Notes: a model not told the origin generated them from the letters alone. A DNA stretch of 64,000 nucleotides from Nocardioides xinjiangensis (GCF_017916455.1 NZ_JAFMSY010000002.1:248001-312000), one strand, 5' to 3'. Numbered from the stretch's first letter, positions 32,305 through 41,351 are shown. A program made the numbers and translations.

Positions 32305-35300
32305 TCAGGGTCGGGCGAGCACCCGACCGCACACGGCCCCCACGGTCAGTGCCGCGACGACGTCGGAGCCTACCGGCGGGACAACGACGGCGGAGGTGGA
32401 CAGCGCGATCACCGCCGCGAACGCCAGGGCGCCGACGCAGGCGGCAGCGACCCTCACGTCGGAGTGGTGGCGGGTCAGCCGGCCGGCCAGCGCGCCCAGC
32501 GCCAGTGGCAGCGACAGCAGGCCGAGCACGGCCAGCGCGGGCAGCTGGGCCCACGGGCCGACCGGTCGTCCGGCGGGCGCGGCCGGCTCGACGGTCGGCG
32601 ACGCGTCCCGCAGGCGTCCGGTGCCCCGCGCCAGGAGGGCGACGGCGAGCAGCAGCAGGAGCCCCACGAGCACGAGCCCACCGACGAGCGCCACGCGGAA
32701 CGGCGTCTGCGGGGCGTAGTCCATGACCACGACCCCGGTCGTGCCGGCCGGCACCACGAACCCCTGCCGCCACCCGTCGAGGACCACCGGACGCAGGTCG
32801 GTGCCGTCGACCTCGGCCTCCCACCCGGGGTTGGCGCTCTCGGCGACGGCGACGACCGACTCGGCGTCGACCGACACCTCGACCTCCCGGTGCGTCGCCG
32901 ACCAGCTCCGGACCGGTGGGCGTGCCCCGCCGGCCAGGTCGACGCGCGCGTCGGGGAGCAGCGCCAGGCTCGACGTCGCGAAGCCGGCGGGATTCACCAC
33001 CCGGATGCGGTGCTCCCCGGCGGACAGGCGCACCCACCGCCCGCCGCACGGGACCACCGCCAGGTCGGCACCCGTGCGCACGTCCTGGAGCGTGCCGCTG
33101 ATGCGGGTCTGCACCGTACGCGTGCCCACCTCGATGGTGGGCCCGAAGCCGCACGCCGTGCCGGTCGGGGTGTCGGGTCGGGGCCGGTGCTGGAGGTCCT
33201 CGATGCCGTCGACCTCCAGCTCGGAGATGCCCACTCCCTCCGGGCCGGCAGGCTCGTACGCCGTCACCCGCAGCCGGTCGGTGCGGATGGGCTCCAGCTC
33301 CCCCGCCCGGTCACCCTTGGTGGCAACGAGCTGCGGTCCACCGGTGCCGGGGCCGCCGTCGACGACCACGTGGGTCGGCAGCTCGCCGGGCTGGCCCGGT
33401 CCGCCAGTGACCCGGACGGCGGAGATCCTGCGCCGCTCGCCCCAGGACAGCTGCAGGGCGGGCGCCGGGTCGCCCGGCGCGGACGTCCAGGCGGTCTCCG
33501 ACCGTCCGTCCAGTGCGCCCGCGGCCGTGACCGCCGGGTCGCCGCCGTACGTCGACGTCGCCACCACGCGCACCTGCTCCTCGGCCAGTGGCGCGTAGAG
33601 CCGGTCGAGTGCCGGCCCGTGGGTGGCGAACGCGCGACCCCTGAGGGTCCACTCGCCGCTGGAGCCGACCGTGACGGTGCGCTGGAACCCGGGGGTCTCG
33701 GTGGTCTCGCGTTGCCACCCGAGCTCGCACCCGACGAGTCGGTCGTCCCGACCGACCACGCACGCACGCCGCGGCACCTCAGCGGTCAGGAGGACGGCCG
33801 TGTCCGACGACACCTGTCCCGGGAGGACCAACGACCTCGTGATGTCGTGCCCCACGATGCGGACGTCGGAGAGCCGGACCTGTCCGCCCTCAGGGCCGGC
33901 ACCCAGCACGGTGACCCGGAGCCTGGTGGCCGAGTCGTCGTCGACGGCGACCGGGGCGACCGTGCCGTCCGGCTCGACCTCGGCCACCGCCGACCGGTCG
34001 TCGGTGGACACGCGCACCGACGTCACGCGAGCCCCGGAGAAGGTGTCGAACGACAGCGAGACGTTCCCCACCCGGGTCGGCGCCTCGAACCTCGCCTCCA
34101 CCCACTGTCCTTCCGGGCGGGTGAGCGGCGCCGTGCCCCAGGACGTGTAGATCGAGTGGTCGAACGCCGACCACGGGTGCTGCTCGGGGCGCACCTCGCC
34201 GAGGGCGTCGGCGTACCCGCTCGAGCTGGAGGCGACGATCGTGGCCGCACCGTCGTAGGAGGCCACCGTCCTCGAGCTCGGCATCGCGTCGTCGGCGTTG
34301 TCGTGGACCCTCCGGGAGAGGCGGTAGGGGTCCGACGGCGTCATGACGCCCGACCGGGCGTCGTGCACGCGGCCGAAGCTGCGCTCGACGCGTCGCAGCG
34401 TGTCGGTGACCACGTCCGGGCGCTCCTCGCCGGTCGCCAGCACGGCGGCGCCGTCCTGCGCGAGCAGCCCGGCGGCGCGGACGTCCGCCACGGCCTCCGG
34501 CGCCCCGTCGACGATCGTCCGCTGCTCCCAGTCCTGCACCTCGACGCGCGGCTCGGCATCGCGGGACAGCTCGAAGACCTCGATGTCGGGACCGGTCGCC
34601 CCTGTGCCGAAGGCGCCGACGAGGCGTGCGCCGGGCACGTGCTGCACGGCGGCGCTGACCAGCCGGGGGTCGGGCGCGTCGGTGACCGCGCGGTCCAGGT
34701 CGTGACGGACGACCACGTGGGTGGCGCCCACGGAGTGCAGGGCAGCAGCGAGCCGGCGCTGCGGACGGGCCTCGGTGGTGGACTGCTCGATGCTCTCCAG
34801 GACCCGCAGGGTCCCGGCGGGCGCGACGGTGGCCTGGGCCCGCGACATCCACGGCGTCGGGTCGAGGACCTGGATCGGCTCGTCGATCGTGCGACCCCAG
34901 GTCTGCACGGGCAGGCTGAGCCCGGGCAGCACGAGGGTGCGCACGGTGCCCGGCTGCTGCTGCAGGAACGCGACCGCGTCACGCCAGCTGGCGGGCAGGG
35001 CCTCGAAGCCGCGCTCGGTGCGCAGCGATCCCCCGGCCGCCGGTGCGGCCGCGGCCACCACGAGGACTCCGACCACACCGGCCGCGATGCGGCGAGCCGG
35101 GAGCGCCGGCCAGGCCGCGGTCGCCCGCCACGCCGCCGGCAGCGCCGAGCTGGCGAACGCGCCGACGCCGAGGCAGAGGGGCAGGCGCAGGACCGGGTCG
35201 AACTTGTGGATGTTGCGCAGCGGCGCGAGCGCGGAGTCGAGGGCGTCGAGCCAGGCGTCGGCCAGCACCGAACCCGCCCATCCCCCGCTGCCCGCGGTCA

Positions 35301-36327
35301 GCACGGCCAGGCCCGCCAGCACCGACCACGCCAGCGCGCGTCGCTCCCAGAGGTCCTTCTGCAGCAACCCGACCAGTCCGATGGCGGCCACGAGGACGGT
35401 GGTGACCATCAGGAGCCGCGACGAGGCGAGGTCGTAGCCGCCGGCCCAGCCGACCGGCCCGCCACCGGGGAAGAAGGCCACCCAGTGGCTCGTGCCGCGC
35501 AGGGAGGACAACCACCCCGTGGTGCCCGCCGTGTTGCGCGCGGACTCGATGAAGTCGAGGAAGGGAGGGGCGTAGGAGCCCAGCAGCAGCAGCGGCACCA
35601 CCCACCACAGCGACCCGAGGGCCACCAGCGCACCCCACCCGGCCAGGTGCGCGAGCCGTCGGCGCGGCGAGCGGCCCGCCGCCAGCGCCAGGAGCAGGGC
35701 GGGCAGCAGGAGGCAGGCGACGACGAGGGTGGCGTTCTGCCCACCCATGAGTGGCACGGTCGCCGCGGAGAGCACGAACGCCACCCAGCCGCGCATCCGG
35801 CCGCGCAGGAAGAGCACCAGCGGGAGCACCGTCCAGGGCAGCACGGCTGCCGGCAGCGTCTCGCCGCTGAGGCCGCCGACGGTCGTCAGGACCCGCGGGG
35901 ACAGCATGTACGCCAGCCCGGCCAGCACGGCTCCGGCGCTGCCGATGCCCGGCCACCGAGCCGCCAGCCGGCGCGCTCCCTCGTAGGCGAGGAGCATGAC
36001 CGCCGCCGACCACAACCGCTGCCAGAGCCACATCGGCACGCCGAGCACGTCCCCGAGGAGGAAGGCCGGCCCCATCGGGAAGAGGTAGCCCGAGGCCTGG
36101 TTCTGCAGCCCGCCGAGGGCCCAGTCACCGTTCCAGAGGTCGGCGCTGCGCGTGAGGAGGTCGGCCGGGTCAACCTGGAGGTCGAGCTTGGTGTCGAAGG
36201 TGATGCGTCCCGGCTGCTGGAGGACGTTCAGCAGGACCACGGCGGCGTAGACCAGCAGGCTGGCACCCCTCGACGGGGTGAGGCGCCGACGTGACACGCT
36301 GGCGGTGGCGGTGGCGCCGGATGTCAC
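32305..36327 (-). CDS. AftD-like alpha-(1->3)-arabinofuranosyltransferase (DUF3367, GT-C), paralogue 2
   Basis: 1340 aa. The first periplasmic loop has 'TFDTKLDLQVDP' (Asp45-Thr-Lys), then 'NQASGYLFPMGP' (76-87), 'PPFLDFIESA', 'RGTSHWV' and 'RNIHKFDPVLRLPL', all shared with the copy at 22369. The extracytoplasmic part contains discoidin-like modules ('FDHSIYTSWGTAPL', 'LDGRSETAWTSAPGD') and the C-terminus has several helices. The two copies differ too much at DNA level to be a recent duplication. The GTG at 36327 has a GGGAGG site 9 nt upstream. It probably transfers a pentofuranose from a polyprenyl-phosphate carrier onto an envelope glycan. It heads a two-gene unit with the degenerate paralogue. 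Confidence 0.84.
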   Translation of the reverse strand: MTSGATATASVSRRRLTPSRGASLLVYAAVVLLNVLQQPGRITFDTKLDLQVDPADLLTRSADLWNGDWALGGLQNQASGYLFPMGPAFLLGDVLGVPMWLWQRLWSAAVMLLAYEGARRLAARWPGIGSAGAVLAGLAYMLSPRVLTTVGGLSGETLPAAVLPWTVLPLVLFLRGRMRGWVAFVLSAATVPLMGGQNATLVVACLLLPALLLALAAGRSPRRRLAHLAGWGALVALGSLWWVVPLLLLGSYAPPFLDFIESARNTAGTTGWLSSLRGTSHWVAFFPGGGPVGWAGGYDLASSRLLMVTTVLVAAIGLVGLLQKDLWERRALAWSVLAGLAVLTAGSGGWAGSVLADAWLDALDSALAPLRNIHKFDPVLRLPLCLGVGAFASSALPAAWRATAAWPALPARRIAAGVVGVLVVAAAAPAAGGSLRTERGFEALPASWRDAVAFLQQQPGTVRTLVLPGLSLPVQTWGRTIDEPIQVLDPTPWMSRAQATVAPAGTLRVLESIEQSTTEARPQRRLAAALHSVGATHVVVRHDLDRAVTDAPDPRLVSAAVQHVPGARLVGAFGTGATGPDIEVFELSRDAEPRVEVQDWEQRTIVDGAPEAVADVRAAGLLAQDGAAVLATGEERPDVVTDTLRRVERSFGRVHDARSGVMTPSDPYRLSRRVHDNADDAMPSSRTVASYDGAATIVASSSSGYADALGEVRPEQHPWSAFDHSIYTSWGTAPLTRPEGQWVEARFEAPTRVGNVSLSFDTFSGARVTSVRVSTDDRSAVAEVEPDGTVAPVAVDDDSATRLRVTVLGAGPEGGQVRLSDVRIVGHDITRSLVLPGQVSSDTAVLLTAEVPRRACVVGRDDRLVGCELGWQRETTETPGFQRTVTVGSSGEWTLRGRAFATHGPALDRLYAPLAEEQVRVVATSTYGGDPAVTAAGALDGRSETAWTSAPGDPAPALQLSWGERRRISAVRVTGGPGQPGELPTHVVVDGGPGTGGPQLVATKGDRAGELEPIRTDRLRVTAYEPAGPEGVGISELEVDGIEDLQHRPRPDTPTGTACGFGPTIEVGTRTVQTRISGTLQDVRTGADLAVVPCGGRWVRLSAGEHRIRVVNPAGFATSSLALLPDARVDLAGGARPPVRSWSATHREVEVSVDAESVVAVAESANPGWEAEVDGTDLRPVVLDGWRQGFVVPAGTTGVVVMDYAPQTPFRVALVGGLVLVGLLLLLAVALLARGTGRLRDASPTVEPAAPAGRPVGPWAQLPALAVLGLLSLPLALGALAGRLTRHHSDVRVAAACVGALAFAAVIALSTSAVVVPPVGSDVVAALTVGAVCGRVLARP

Positions 36328-36367
36328 TGCGGCTGCCTCCCATGTCGACCCAGCCCAAGCGTCGCGC

Positions 36368-36377
36368 AGTCTATATT
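36368..36377. promoter_or_regulatory. Overlapping divergent -10 elements
   Basis: On the minus strand TAGACT (36373-36368) would serve the AftD-like gene at 36327. On the plus strand TATATT (36372-36377) would serve the methyltransferase at 36429. The two hexamers share the central TA. No convincing -35 is visible for either. Confidence 0.45.
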
Positions 36378-36428
36378 CTGCGTCCGTAGTCTCGGCCAGC
36401 CCGGCCGACCGGCGCCGAGGAACCGCCC

Positions 36429-37148
36429 ATGCCTGATCGACCGGCCCTCGAATTCGAGGCTGCCTGGGACGTGGCGTCGGCCATCCCGGGCTGGTTGACC
36501 GAGGACCAGGCGCGGCTGCTGTTCGACACGGCGCGCGACCTGCCGGCCGAGCCGCTGCTGCTCGAGATCGGCAGCCACCAGGGCAAGTCGACCGTCGTGC
36601 TGGCGGCCGCCGCGCGCGCGCACGGCGGGCGCGTGGTCGCCGTCGACCCGTTCGTCGACGGTCGGCTCTTCGGTGGGCCGTCCACCCGCGACAAGTTCGA
36701 GCGCAACGTCCGCGCGGCCGAGCTCGGCGACGTCGTGGAGCTGCTCCCCGAGTACAGCACCCGGGCGCGTCCGGGGTGGTCGCGCGACCTGGACTACCTC
36801 TACATCGACGGCAAGCACGACTACTGGACGCTGAGCGACGACCTCAAGTGGGCGCGCCACCTGCCGGACGGCGCACCGGTCCTCGTCCACGACTGCTACT
36901 CCTCGATCGGGGTCACCCTCGGGGTGCTGGCGAAGGTGCTGCCGTCCCGCCACCTGCGCTACGAGCGGCGCGCGGGCTCGCTCGCCCTCTTCCGCGTCGG
37001 CCGGCCCAGCGCCGTCGACCGCCTGCGCATCGTGCGGGAGCTCCCGTGGTGGCTGCGCAACGTCGCCGTGAAGGTGCTGCTGCGGCTGCGGCTGCGCGCG
37101 GTGGCGGCCCGGGTGTTCGGGCACGAGGGCCCCTACGACCCCTACTGA
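36429..37148 (+). CDS. Class I SAM-dependent methyltransferase (Methyltransf_24/CmcI-like)
   Basis: 239 aa. 'LLLEIGSHQGKSTVVLA' (about 44-60) is the SAM-binding loop of the Methyltransf_24 type. 'VVAVDPFVDGR' gives the acidic residue, and 'LDYLYIDGKHDYWTLSDDLKW' plus 'VLVHDCYS' are the metal/catalytic region typical of this group (often O-methyltransferases acting on sugars). The C-terminus is basic and amphipathic, perhaps membrane-associated. A GAGGAA site precedes the ATG at 36429. Divergent from the AftD-like operon, it overlaps the next gene's stop by 7 nt, tail to tail. The role in the glycan island is inferred from position. Confidence 0.82.
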   Translation: MPDRPALEFEAAWDVASAIPGWLTEDQARLLFDTARDLPAEPLLLEIGSHQGKSTVVLAAAARAHGGRVVAVDPFVDGRLFGGPSTRDKFERNVRAAELGDVVELLPEYSTRARPGWSRDLDYLYIDGKHDYWTLSDDLKWARHLPDGAPVLVHDCYSSIGVTLGVLAKVLPSRHLRYERRAGSLALFRVGRPSAVDRLRIVRELPWWLRNVAVKVLLRLRLRAVAARVFGHEGPYDPY

Positions 37149-37972
37149 TCGGTGGCGGGCGCCGGGGGCGGGCCGGGCCGGTAGATCCTGCGCTCGAGGT
37201 ACTCCTCGCCGCGGTGGTGCTCGGGCTTGACCACCCGCTCGAACGGGATCCGCCGGTCCCGGCGCCGCCGTCGGGCCCGCACGGTCAGGGCCGCGGTGAG
37301 CGCCTGCGCCGCGGTGGCCTCCCAGCCTCGCTGGTGACCCGGCGACCGCATCGCCGCGGCGAAGAAGGCCGGGTCGAGCTCGCCCTCGGTCCTGATGTCG
37401 ACCGACCCGGTCCAGTGGTACTGGATGACACGGTGCTCGAAGCGCCGGTTGAGCACCGCGTCGAGCTGGTCGCGGACCCCGGCGCGCTCGATGTAGGCGT
37501 CGATCTCGGCGTCGAAGAAGGGCGCCTGCTTGGCGGTCATCACCAAGGTCGGTCCGCTGGGCCCCTCGTCGAGGCGGCACCACCACACGTGGCTCGGGAA
37601 GTCGACGATCTTCGCGCTCGCGGCCTCGGGCACCTCGATGTAGCCGGCTCGCGCCACCCGGCTGAGCTCGGAGGCGACCGCCGCAGGGTCCTCGACGTGC
37701 TCGAGCACGTTGGAGCAGATGGCGTAGTCGAACGCCCCGTCGCGGAACGGCATGTCGGCGGCGTCGGCGTCGAAGAGCGGGCGGCTGACGCGGGCCGCGG
37801 CGCGGCCGGAGCGCTGCGCCGCGTGCTCGGGCCCGGTGTAGCGGTCGAGGAGCACGTCGGCGCGCCACGACGGCTTGTCGCCGCTGCCGACGTCGAGCAC
37901 GAGCGCGTCGTCGTCGACCGGCACGGCGATCCGGCGCTCGTGGAAGAGCCGCAGGGCGTCCAGGCTGGGCAT
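37142..37972 (-). CDS. SAM-dependent methyltransferase, positional analogue of mycobacterial Rv0224c/MtrP
   Basis: 276 aa. 'LVLDVGSGDKPSWRADVLLD' (SAM loop), 'ADMPFRDGAFDYAICSNVLEHV' and 'ELSRVARAGYIEVPEA' mark a Methyltransf_11-type domain with an unusual short loop after the first glycine motif. The C-terminal region is very basic ('VRARRRRRDRRIPFERV'). The start is the ATG at 37972 (MPSLDALRLFHERR); upstream codons are unsupported. As I recall, the M. tuberculosis locus has Rv0224c (methyltransferase, minus) next to Rv0225 (glycosyltransferase, plus), the same orientation as here. In Corynebacterium the counterpart MtrP is needed for normal trehalose-mycolate transport. The substrate in this organism is unknown. 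Confidence 0.8.
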   Translation of the reverse strand: MPSLDALRLFHERRIAVPVDDDALVLDVGSGDKPSWRADVLLDRYTGPEHAAQRSGRAAARVSRPLFDADAADMPFRDGAFDYAICSNVLEHVEDPAAVASELSRVARAGYIEVPEAASAKIVDFPSHVWWCRLDEGPSGPTLVMTAKQAPFFDAEIDAYIERAGVRDQLDAVLNRRFEHRVIQYHWTGSVDIRTEGELDPAFFAAAMRSPGHQRGWEATAAQALTAALTVRARRRRRDRRIPFERVVKPEHHRGEEYLERRIYRPGPPPAPATDQ

Positions 37973-38070
37973 GGTCGAGGAGTATGGCAGGGACCCCCGT
38001 GCTCCCGGGGGCCAGGAACCGGCTCCGCGCCGGGGTCCACCGAGGACCGGACACGGACCGAACTCGTGGG

Positions 38071-38076
38071 TAACAT
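38071..38076 (+). promoter_or_regulatory. -10 element (TAACAT), leaderless promoter of the GT4 glycosyltransferase
   Basis: TAACAT is followed by 6 nt and the ATG at 38083, with no ribosome-binding site. Confidence 0.5.
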
Positions 38077-38082
38077 CACCCC

Positions 38083-39246
38083 ATGCAGTCGACCGCAACG
38101 GCGTCCCTCGCGGGTCGGCACGTCGTGCTGTTCAACTGGCGCGACACCCGCAACCCGGAGGGCGGCGGCTCGGAGCGCTACGTCGAGGCGATGGCGCGCG
38201 GGCTGGTCGAGCGCGGCGCGCGGGCGACGATCTTCTGCGCCGCCCACAGCCAGGCGCCGCGCGACGAGGTCGTCGACGGGGTGCGCTACGTCCGCCGCGG
38301 CGACCACCTCGGGATCTACCCGCTCGGCCTCCTGCACCTGCTGCTGCGCCGGTTCGGCAAGGTCGACCTGGTCGTCGACGTGCAGAACGGGCTGCCCTTC
38401 TTCACCCGCCTCGCCACCCGCGCACCCGTCGCGGTCCTGGTCCACCACGTCCACCGCGAGCAGTGGCCCGTCGTCTTCCCCGGACTGCTCGGCCGGGTGG
38501 GGTGGTGGGTCGAGCGGGTCCTGGCGCCGCGCCTCTACCGGCGCTCGCAGTACGTCGCGGTGTCGCGGGCGACCCGCAGCGAGCTCGTCGCCCTCGGGGT
38601 GGGGCGCGAGCGCATCGCTGTCGTCCACAACGGCACCGCACCCCCACCCGCCCTAGACGTACCGCGGAGCGCCGCGCCGCTCATCTGCGTGCTCGGCCGA
38701 CTGGTCCCCCACAAGCAGGTGGAGCACGCGATCGACGCCATCGTCGCCCTGCGCTCCGACCACCCAGACGCGACCCTCGTGGTCGTCGGCAACGGCTGGT
38801 GGGAGGAGAACCTGCGCGACTACGTCGCGCAGCGCGGAGCCGACGACGCGGTGGTCTTCACCGGGCACGTCAGCGAGCAGGAGAAGCACGACATCCTGGC
38901 GAGGTCGTGGCTCATGCTGCTGCCCTCGCTCAAGGAGGGCTGGGGCATCGTCGTCGGTGAAGCCGGCAGCCACGGCGTGCCGACGATCGCCTACGCCTCC
39001 GCCGGAGGCACGCGCGAGTCGATCGCCGACGGCAGCTCCGGCCTGCTGGTCGACACGCCCGCGGAGCTCGTCGAGGCCGCACGCCGGCTCGTGGCGGACG
39101 ACGCGGAGCGCAGGCGCCTCGGCAAGGGCGCCCGCGAGATGTCGCACACCTTCTCGTGGGCGCACTCGCAGGAGTCGTTCGCCCACGTGCTGTCCGACGT
39201 GCTCGCCGGCCGGCGCCTCGCGGTCGAGGACCCCGACGGCCCCTGA
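38083..39246 (+). CDS. GT4-family glycosyltransferase, positional analogue of mycobacterial Rv0225
   Basis: 387 aa, GT-B fold. The N-terminal domain has a glycine-rich 'EGGGSERYVEAMARGL' acceptor loop. The C-terminal domain has 'LICVLGRLVPHKQVEHAIDA' and the retaining-enzyme EX7E motif in 'KEGWGIVVGEAGSHGVPTIA', which contacts the nucleotide-sugar donor. It is cytosolic or membrane-associated and would add a sugar from an NDP donor to a lipid-linked acceptor, which the membrane proteins next door could then export. The donor sugar cannot be inferred. Gene order and orientation beside the methyltransferase at 37142 and the membrane protein at 39536 mirror Rv0224c-Rv0225-Rv0226c. Confidence 0.87.
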   Translation: MQSTATASLAGRHVVLFNWRDTRNPEGGGSERYVEAMARGLVERGARATIFCAAHSQAPRDEVVDGVRYVRRGDHLGIYPLGLLHLLLRRFGKVDLVVDVQNGLPFFTRLATRAPVAVLVHHVHREQWPVVFPGLLGRVGWWVERVLAPRLYRRSQYVAVSRATRSELVALGVGRERIAVVHNGTAPPPALDVPRSAAPLICVLGRLVPHKQVEHAIDAIVALRSDHPDATLVVVGNGWWEENLRDYVAQRGADDAVVFTGHVSEQEKHDILARSWLMLLPSLKEGWGIVVGEAGSHGVPTIAYASAGGTRESIADGSSGLLVDTPAELVEAARRLVADDAERRRLGKGAREMSHTFSWAHSQESFAHVLSDVLAGRRLAVEDPDGP

Positions 39247-39305
39247 CCAGCGCGGCTCCACCGCCGGACGCGGGCGCGCCCGGACGACGGATCGGGTGCG
39301 GGAGG

Positions 39306-39327
39306 CGGGCGCGCGACGACGCGCCCG
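39306..39327. terminator. Possible hairpin terminator between convergent genes
   Basis: Arms CGGGCGCG and CGCGCCCG with a 6-nt loop lie between the GT4 stop (39246) and the stop of the micro-protein (39335). No T-run is seen. Confidence 0.35.
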
Positions 39328-39334
39328 GGGGGAC

Positions 39335-39490
39335 CTACTCGGCGGCCTGCTGGTTGGTGCCGTAGTCCATGACGCTCTGCTCGGGCTGCGACGGGGCACT
39401 GCTCACCGTGCTGACGACGCCCACGGTGGTGAGCGCGGCGAGCACGAGGCCGACGACGACCGCGACGATGCCACCGATCATTCCCTGCAC
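39335..39490 (-). CDS. DUF2613-like single-pass membrane micro-protein
   Basis: 51 aa. One hydrophobic helix ('IGGIVAVVVGLVLAALTTVGVV') is followed by a short polar tail ending 'SVMDYGTNQQAAE'. The helix pattern and the 'V(M/L)xxY/DYG' tail resemble DUF2613, whose mycobacterial member Rv0236A (from memory) is encoded beside aftD. A GGGAG site lies 5 nt before the GTG at 39490, so I prefer this start over the GTG at 39523. It is probably an accessory subunit of the envelope machinery. It lies 45 nt after the membrane protein at 39536 and is likely co-transcribed with it. Confidence 0.6.
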   Translation of the reverse strand: MQGMIGGIVAVVVGLVLAALTTVGVVSTVSSAPSQPEQSVMDYGTNQQAAE

Positions 39491-39535
39491 GAATGTCTCC
39501 CAGTTCACTAGACCGGGGAGCACGGTAGCACCTCG

Positions 39536-41326
39536 TCAGGTCCCCCGGTGCACTTCCCGGTGCACTCGACGCGCGGGTCGGCGACGCGTCCCGAGGCGCA
39601 GGGCCGCCGCAGCGATCGCGCCGCCGGCCAGCGCCCACGCGCCGAGCAGCACCGCCAGTGACGCGGGCCGGCCGGCAGGCCCGGCCGCGCCGGCGCCGTC
39701 GTGCCCGCGCAGCTCCCACACGGCCAGCAGGTCCCCGCGGTGCAGCACCTCGGCGTCGGGAAGCGCGGGCACCGACCCGAGCGCGGGGGCGTCCAGGCCC
39801 TCGGCGGCGAGGTCGGCCGTGGCCTCGAGGTCGACCACGACCCACGTGATCCCCTCGTCGGCGAGCGCCCGCTCCAGGTCGTCGCCGGCGAGGGTCGCCA
39901 GGTCCCGCGCGACCCTCCGCGCGCGGGGGTCCTCACCGGGGACCTCGGTGCCCGAGACGACGAGGGTGTCGCTGGCCAGGTAGTCGGCGGGCAGGTGGCG
40001 ACCGACGGGGTCGAGCGTGCGTCGACCGTCGTTCCATCCCGGCCGGCGGTAGGACGTGAACGGCAGCGACAGCACGTCGCCCTCCCGGCCGGCGCGCCGG
40101 CTGTCCGCGACCGCCCGCCGGGCCGACTCGAGGTCGTCGGGGAAGCCGACTGCGTCCAGCCGCCCGGAGAGGCCCACCGCGGCGTCCGGCATGAGGGCGA
40201 GCGGGGTCAGCGCCAGGACGGTTCCCAGGACCACGGCGGGCAGGCGTGCGGGCACGGACGCGGCCAGCTGGGCGACGCCGCGTCCCCAGAGCACCGCCAG
40301 CAGCGGGGCGGCGAGGGCGAGGAACCTCGTGCCGTCGCGCACGAGTCCCGCGCCCGGGACGTGCCCGACCAGCCAGCCCACCGGGCCGGGCGCCACGGCA
40401 CCGGCTATCGCGACCACGAGCCCGACGGCCGCCGGCACCAGCAGCGCCAGCCGCGCCCGGCGCCCCTCCGCGCCCGACCACGACCGGAGGCCGGCGGCGC
40501 AGACGAGGAGCACCAGGAGGAGCGAGACGACGCCCACCCAGGTCGTGCGGGAGGCCGGCACCACCTCGGCGTTCCAGATGCCGCCGAGCCCCAGCACGGC
40601 CGCCCAGGACGGCAGGATGCCCTCGCCGTGCGCGGCGAAGAGCCGCACGGCTGCGGCGTCGCTGACCGCGCCGGCACCGTGCAGCACCCCCGCCACGAGC
40701 CACGGCGCGTTGACGGCGACCACGGCGCCCACCGCCCAGCCCGTGGCGCGGGTGGCCGCGCGGCCGGCCACTGCGAGGCCCAGCACGGCGTGCAGGCCGG
40801 CGACGATGCCTCCCACCGGGCTCAGGCTCGCGAAGGCGAGCCACAGCACGAGCTGCGGCAGGCACCGCTCCCCCGCCGCCAACCGGAGGACGAGGAGATG
40901 GATCCAGGGCAGCGCCGCGTAGGTCATCAGCAGCGGCCAGTGGCCGATCCCCAGCCGCTCGGCGACGAAGGGGTTCCACAGGTAGAAGGTGGACGCGGCC
41001 ACGGACGCCACCACCCCGGCCCGGGCCACGAGCCGCCAGGCCCCCGTGCCGGCGAGGACCAGCGTGCCCACCAGCACGAGCTTCTGCAGCACCATTCCGG
41101 GCACCACCTCGTCGAGCAGTGCCACGACCATGTCGGAGGGCACCGCGCGCGGCAGGCTCGAGCCGAGGCCGAGGAAGTCCCCCCGGACCGTGAGGTCCGG
41201 CACCCACACCATGTCGTAGGCCAGCACGTAGCCTCGACCGAGCGCCGGACCCAGCATCAGCACGGCCAGCGCCAGGGACCACACCGCGGGTGCCGCACGA
41301 ACCACAGCGTCGCTCCGTCGCCCCAC
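39536..41326 (-). CDS. Polytopic membrane protein, positional analogue of mycobacterial Rv0226c (GT-C-like)
   Basis: 596 aa with about twelve hydrophobic helices over residues 10-410, then an extracytoplasmic domain and a final helix. The first loop 'LAYDMVWVPDLTVRGDFLG' carries acidic residues in the position where GT-C transferases hold catalytic Asp, and 'FYLWNPFVAERLGIGHWPLL' and 'GAGLVRDGTRFLALAAPLLA' are further landmarks. I recall Rv0226c (about 576 aa) as a membrane protein of the same build beside Rv0225. Transferase or flippase-partner function is inferred only. The GTG at 41326 is 8 nt after TATGGT, consistent with a leaderless message. Confidence 0.72.
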   Translation of the reverse strand: MGRRSDAVVRAAPAVWSLALAVLMLGPALGRGYVLAYDMVWVPDLTVRGDFLGLGSSLPRAVPSDMVVALLDEVVPGMVLQKLVLVGTLVLAGTGAWRLVARAGVVASVAASTFYLWNPFVAERLGIGHWPLLMTYAALPWIHLLVLRLAAGERCLPQLVLWLAFASLSPVGGIVAGLHAVLGLAVAGRAATRATGWAVGAVVAVNAPWLVAGVLHGAGAVSDAAAVRLFAAHGEGILPSWAAVLGLGGIWNAEVVPASRTTWVGVVSLLLVLLVCAAGLRSWSGAEGRRARLALLVPAAVGLVVAIAGAVAPGPVGWLVGHVPGAGLVRDGTRFLALAAPLLAVLWGRGVAQLAASVPARLPAVVLGTVLALTPLALMPDAAVGLSGRLDAVGFPDDLESARRAVADSRRAGREGDVLSLPFTSYRRPGWNDGRRTLDPVGRHLPADYLASDTLVVSGTEVPGEDPRARRVARDLATLAGDDLERALADEGITWVVVDLEATADLAAEGLDAPALGSVPALPDAEVLHRGDLLAVWELRGHDGAGAAGPAGRPASLAVLLGAWALAGGAIAAAALRLGTRRRPARRVHREVHRGT

Positions 41327-41334
41327 GCTGAGAC

Positions 41335-41344
41335 ACCATAGGGT
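41335..41344. promoter_or_regulatory. Overlapping divergent -10 elements driving two leaderless genes
   Basis: The 10-bp string ACCATAGGGT contains TATGGT on the minus strand (41340-41335; 8 nt before the GTG at 41326) and TAGGGT on the plus strand (41339-41344; 7 nt before the ATG at 41352). The divergent start codons are only 25 nt apart, so both promoters must occupy the same DNA. Confidence 0.55.
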
Positions 41345-41351
41345 GTGCCGC

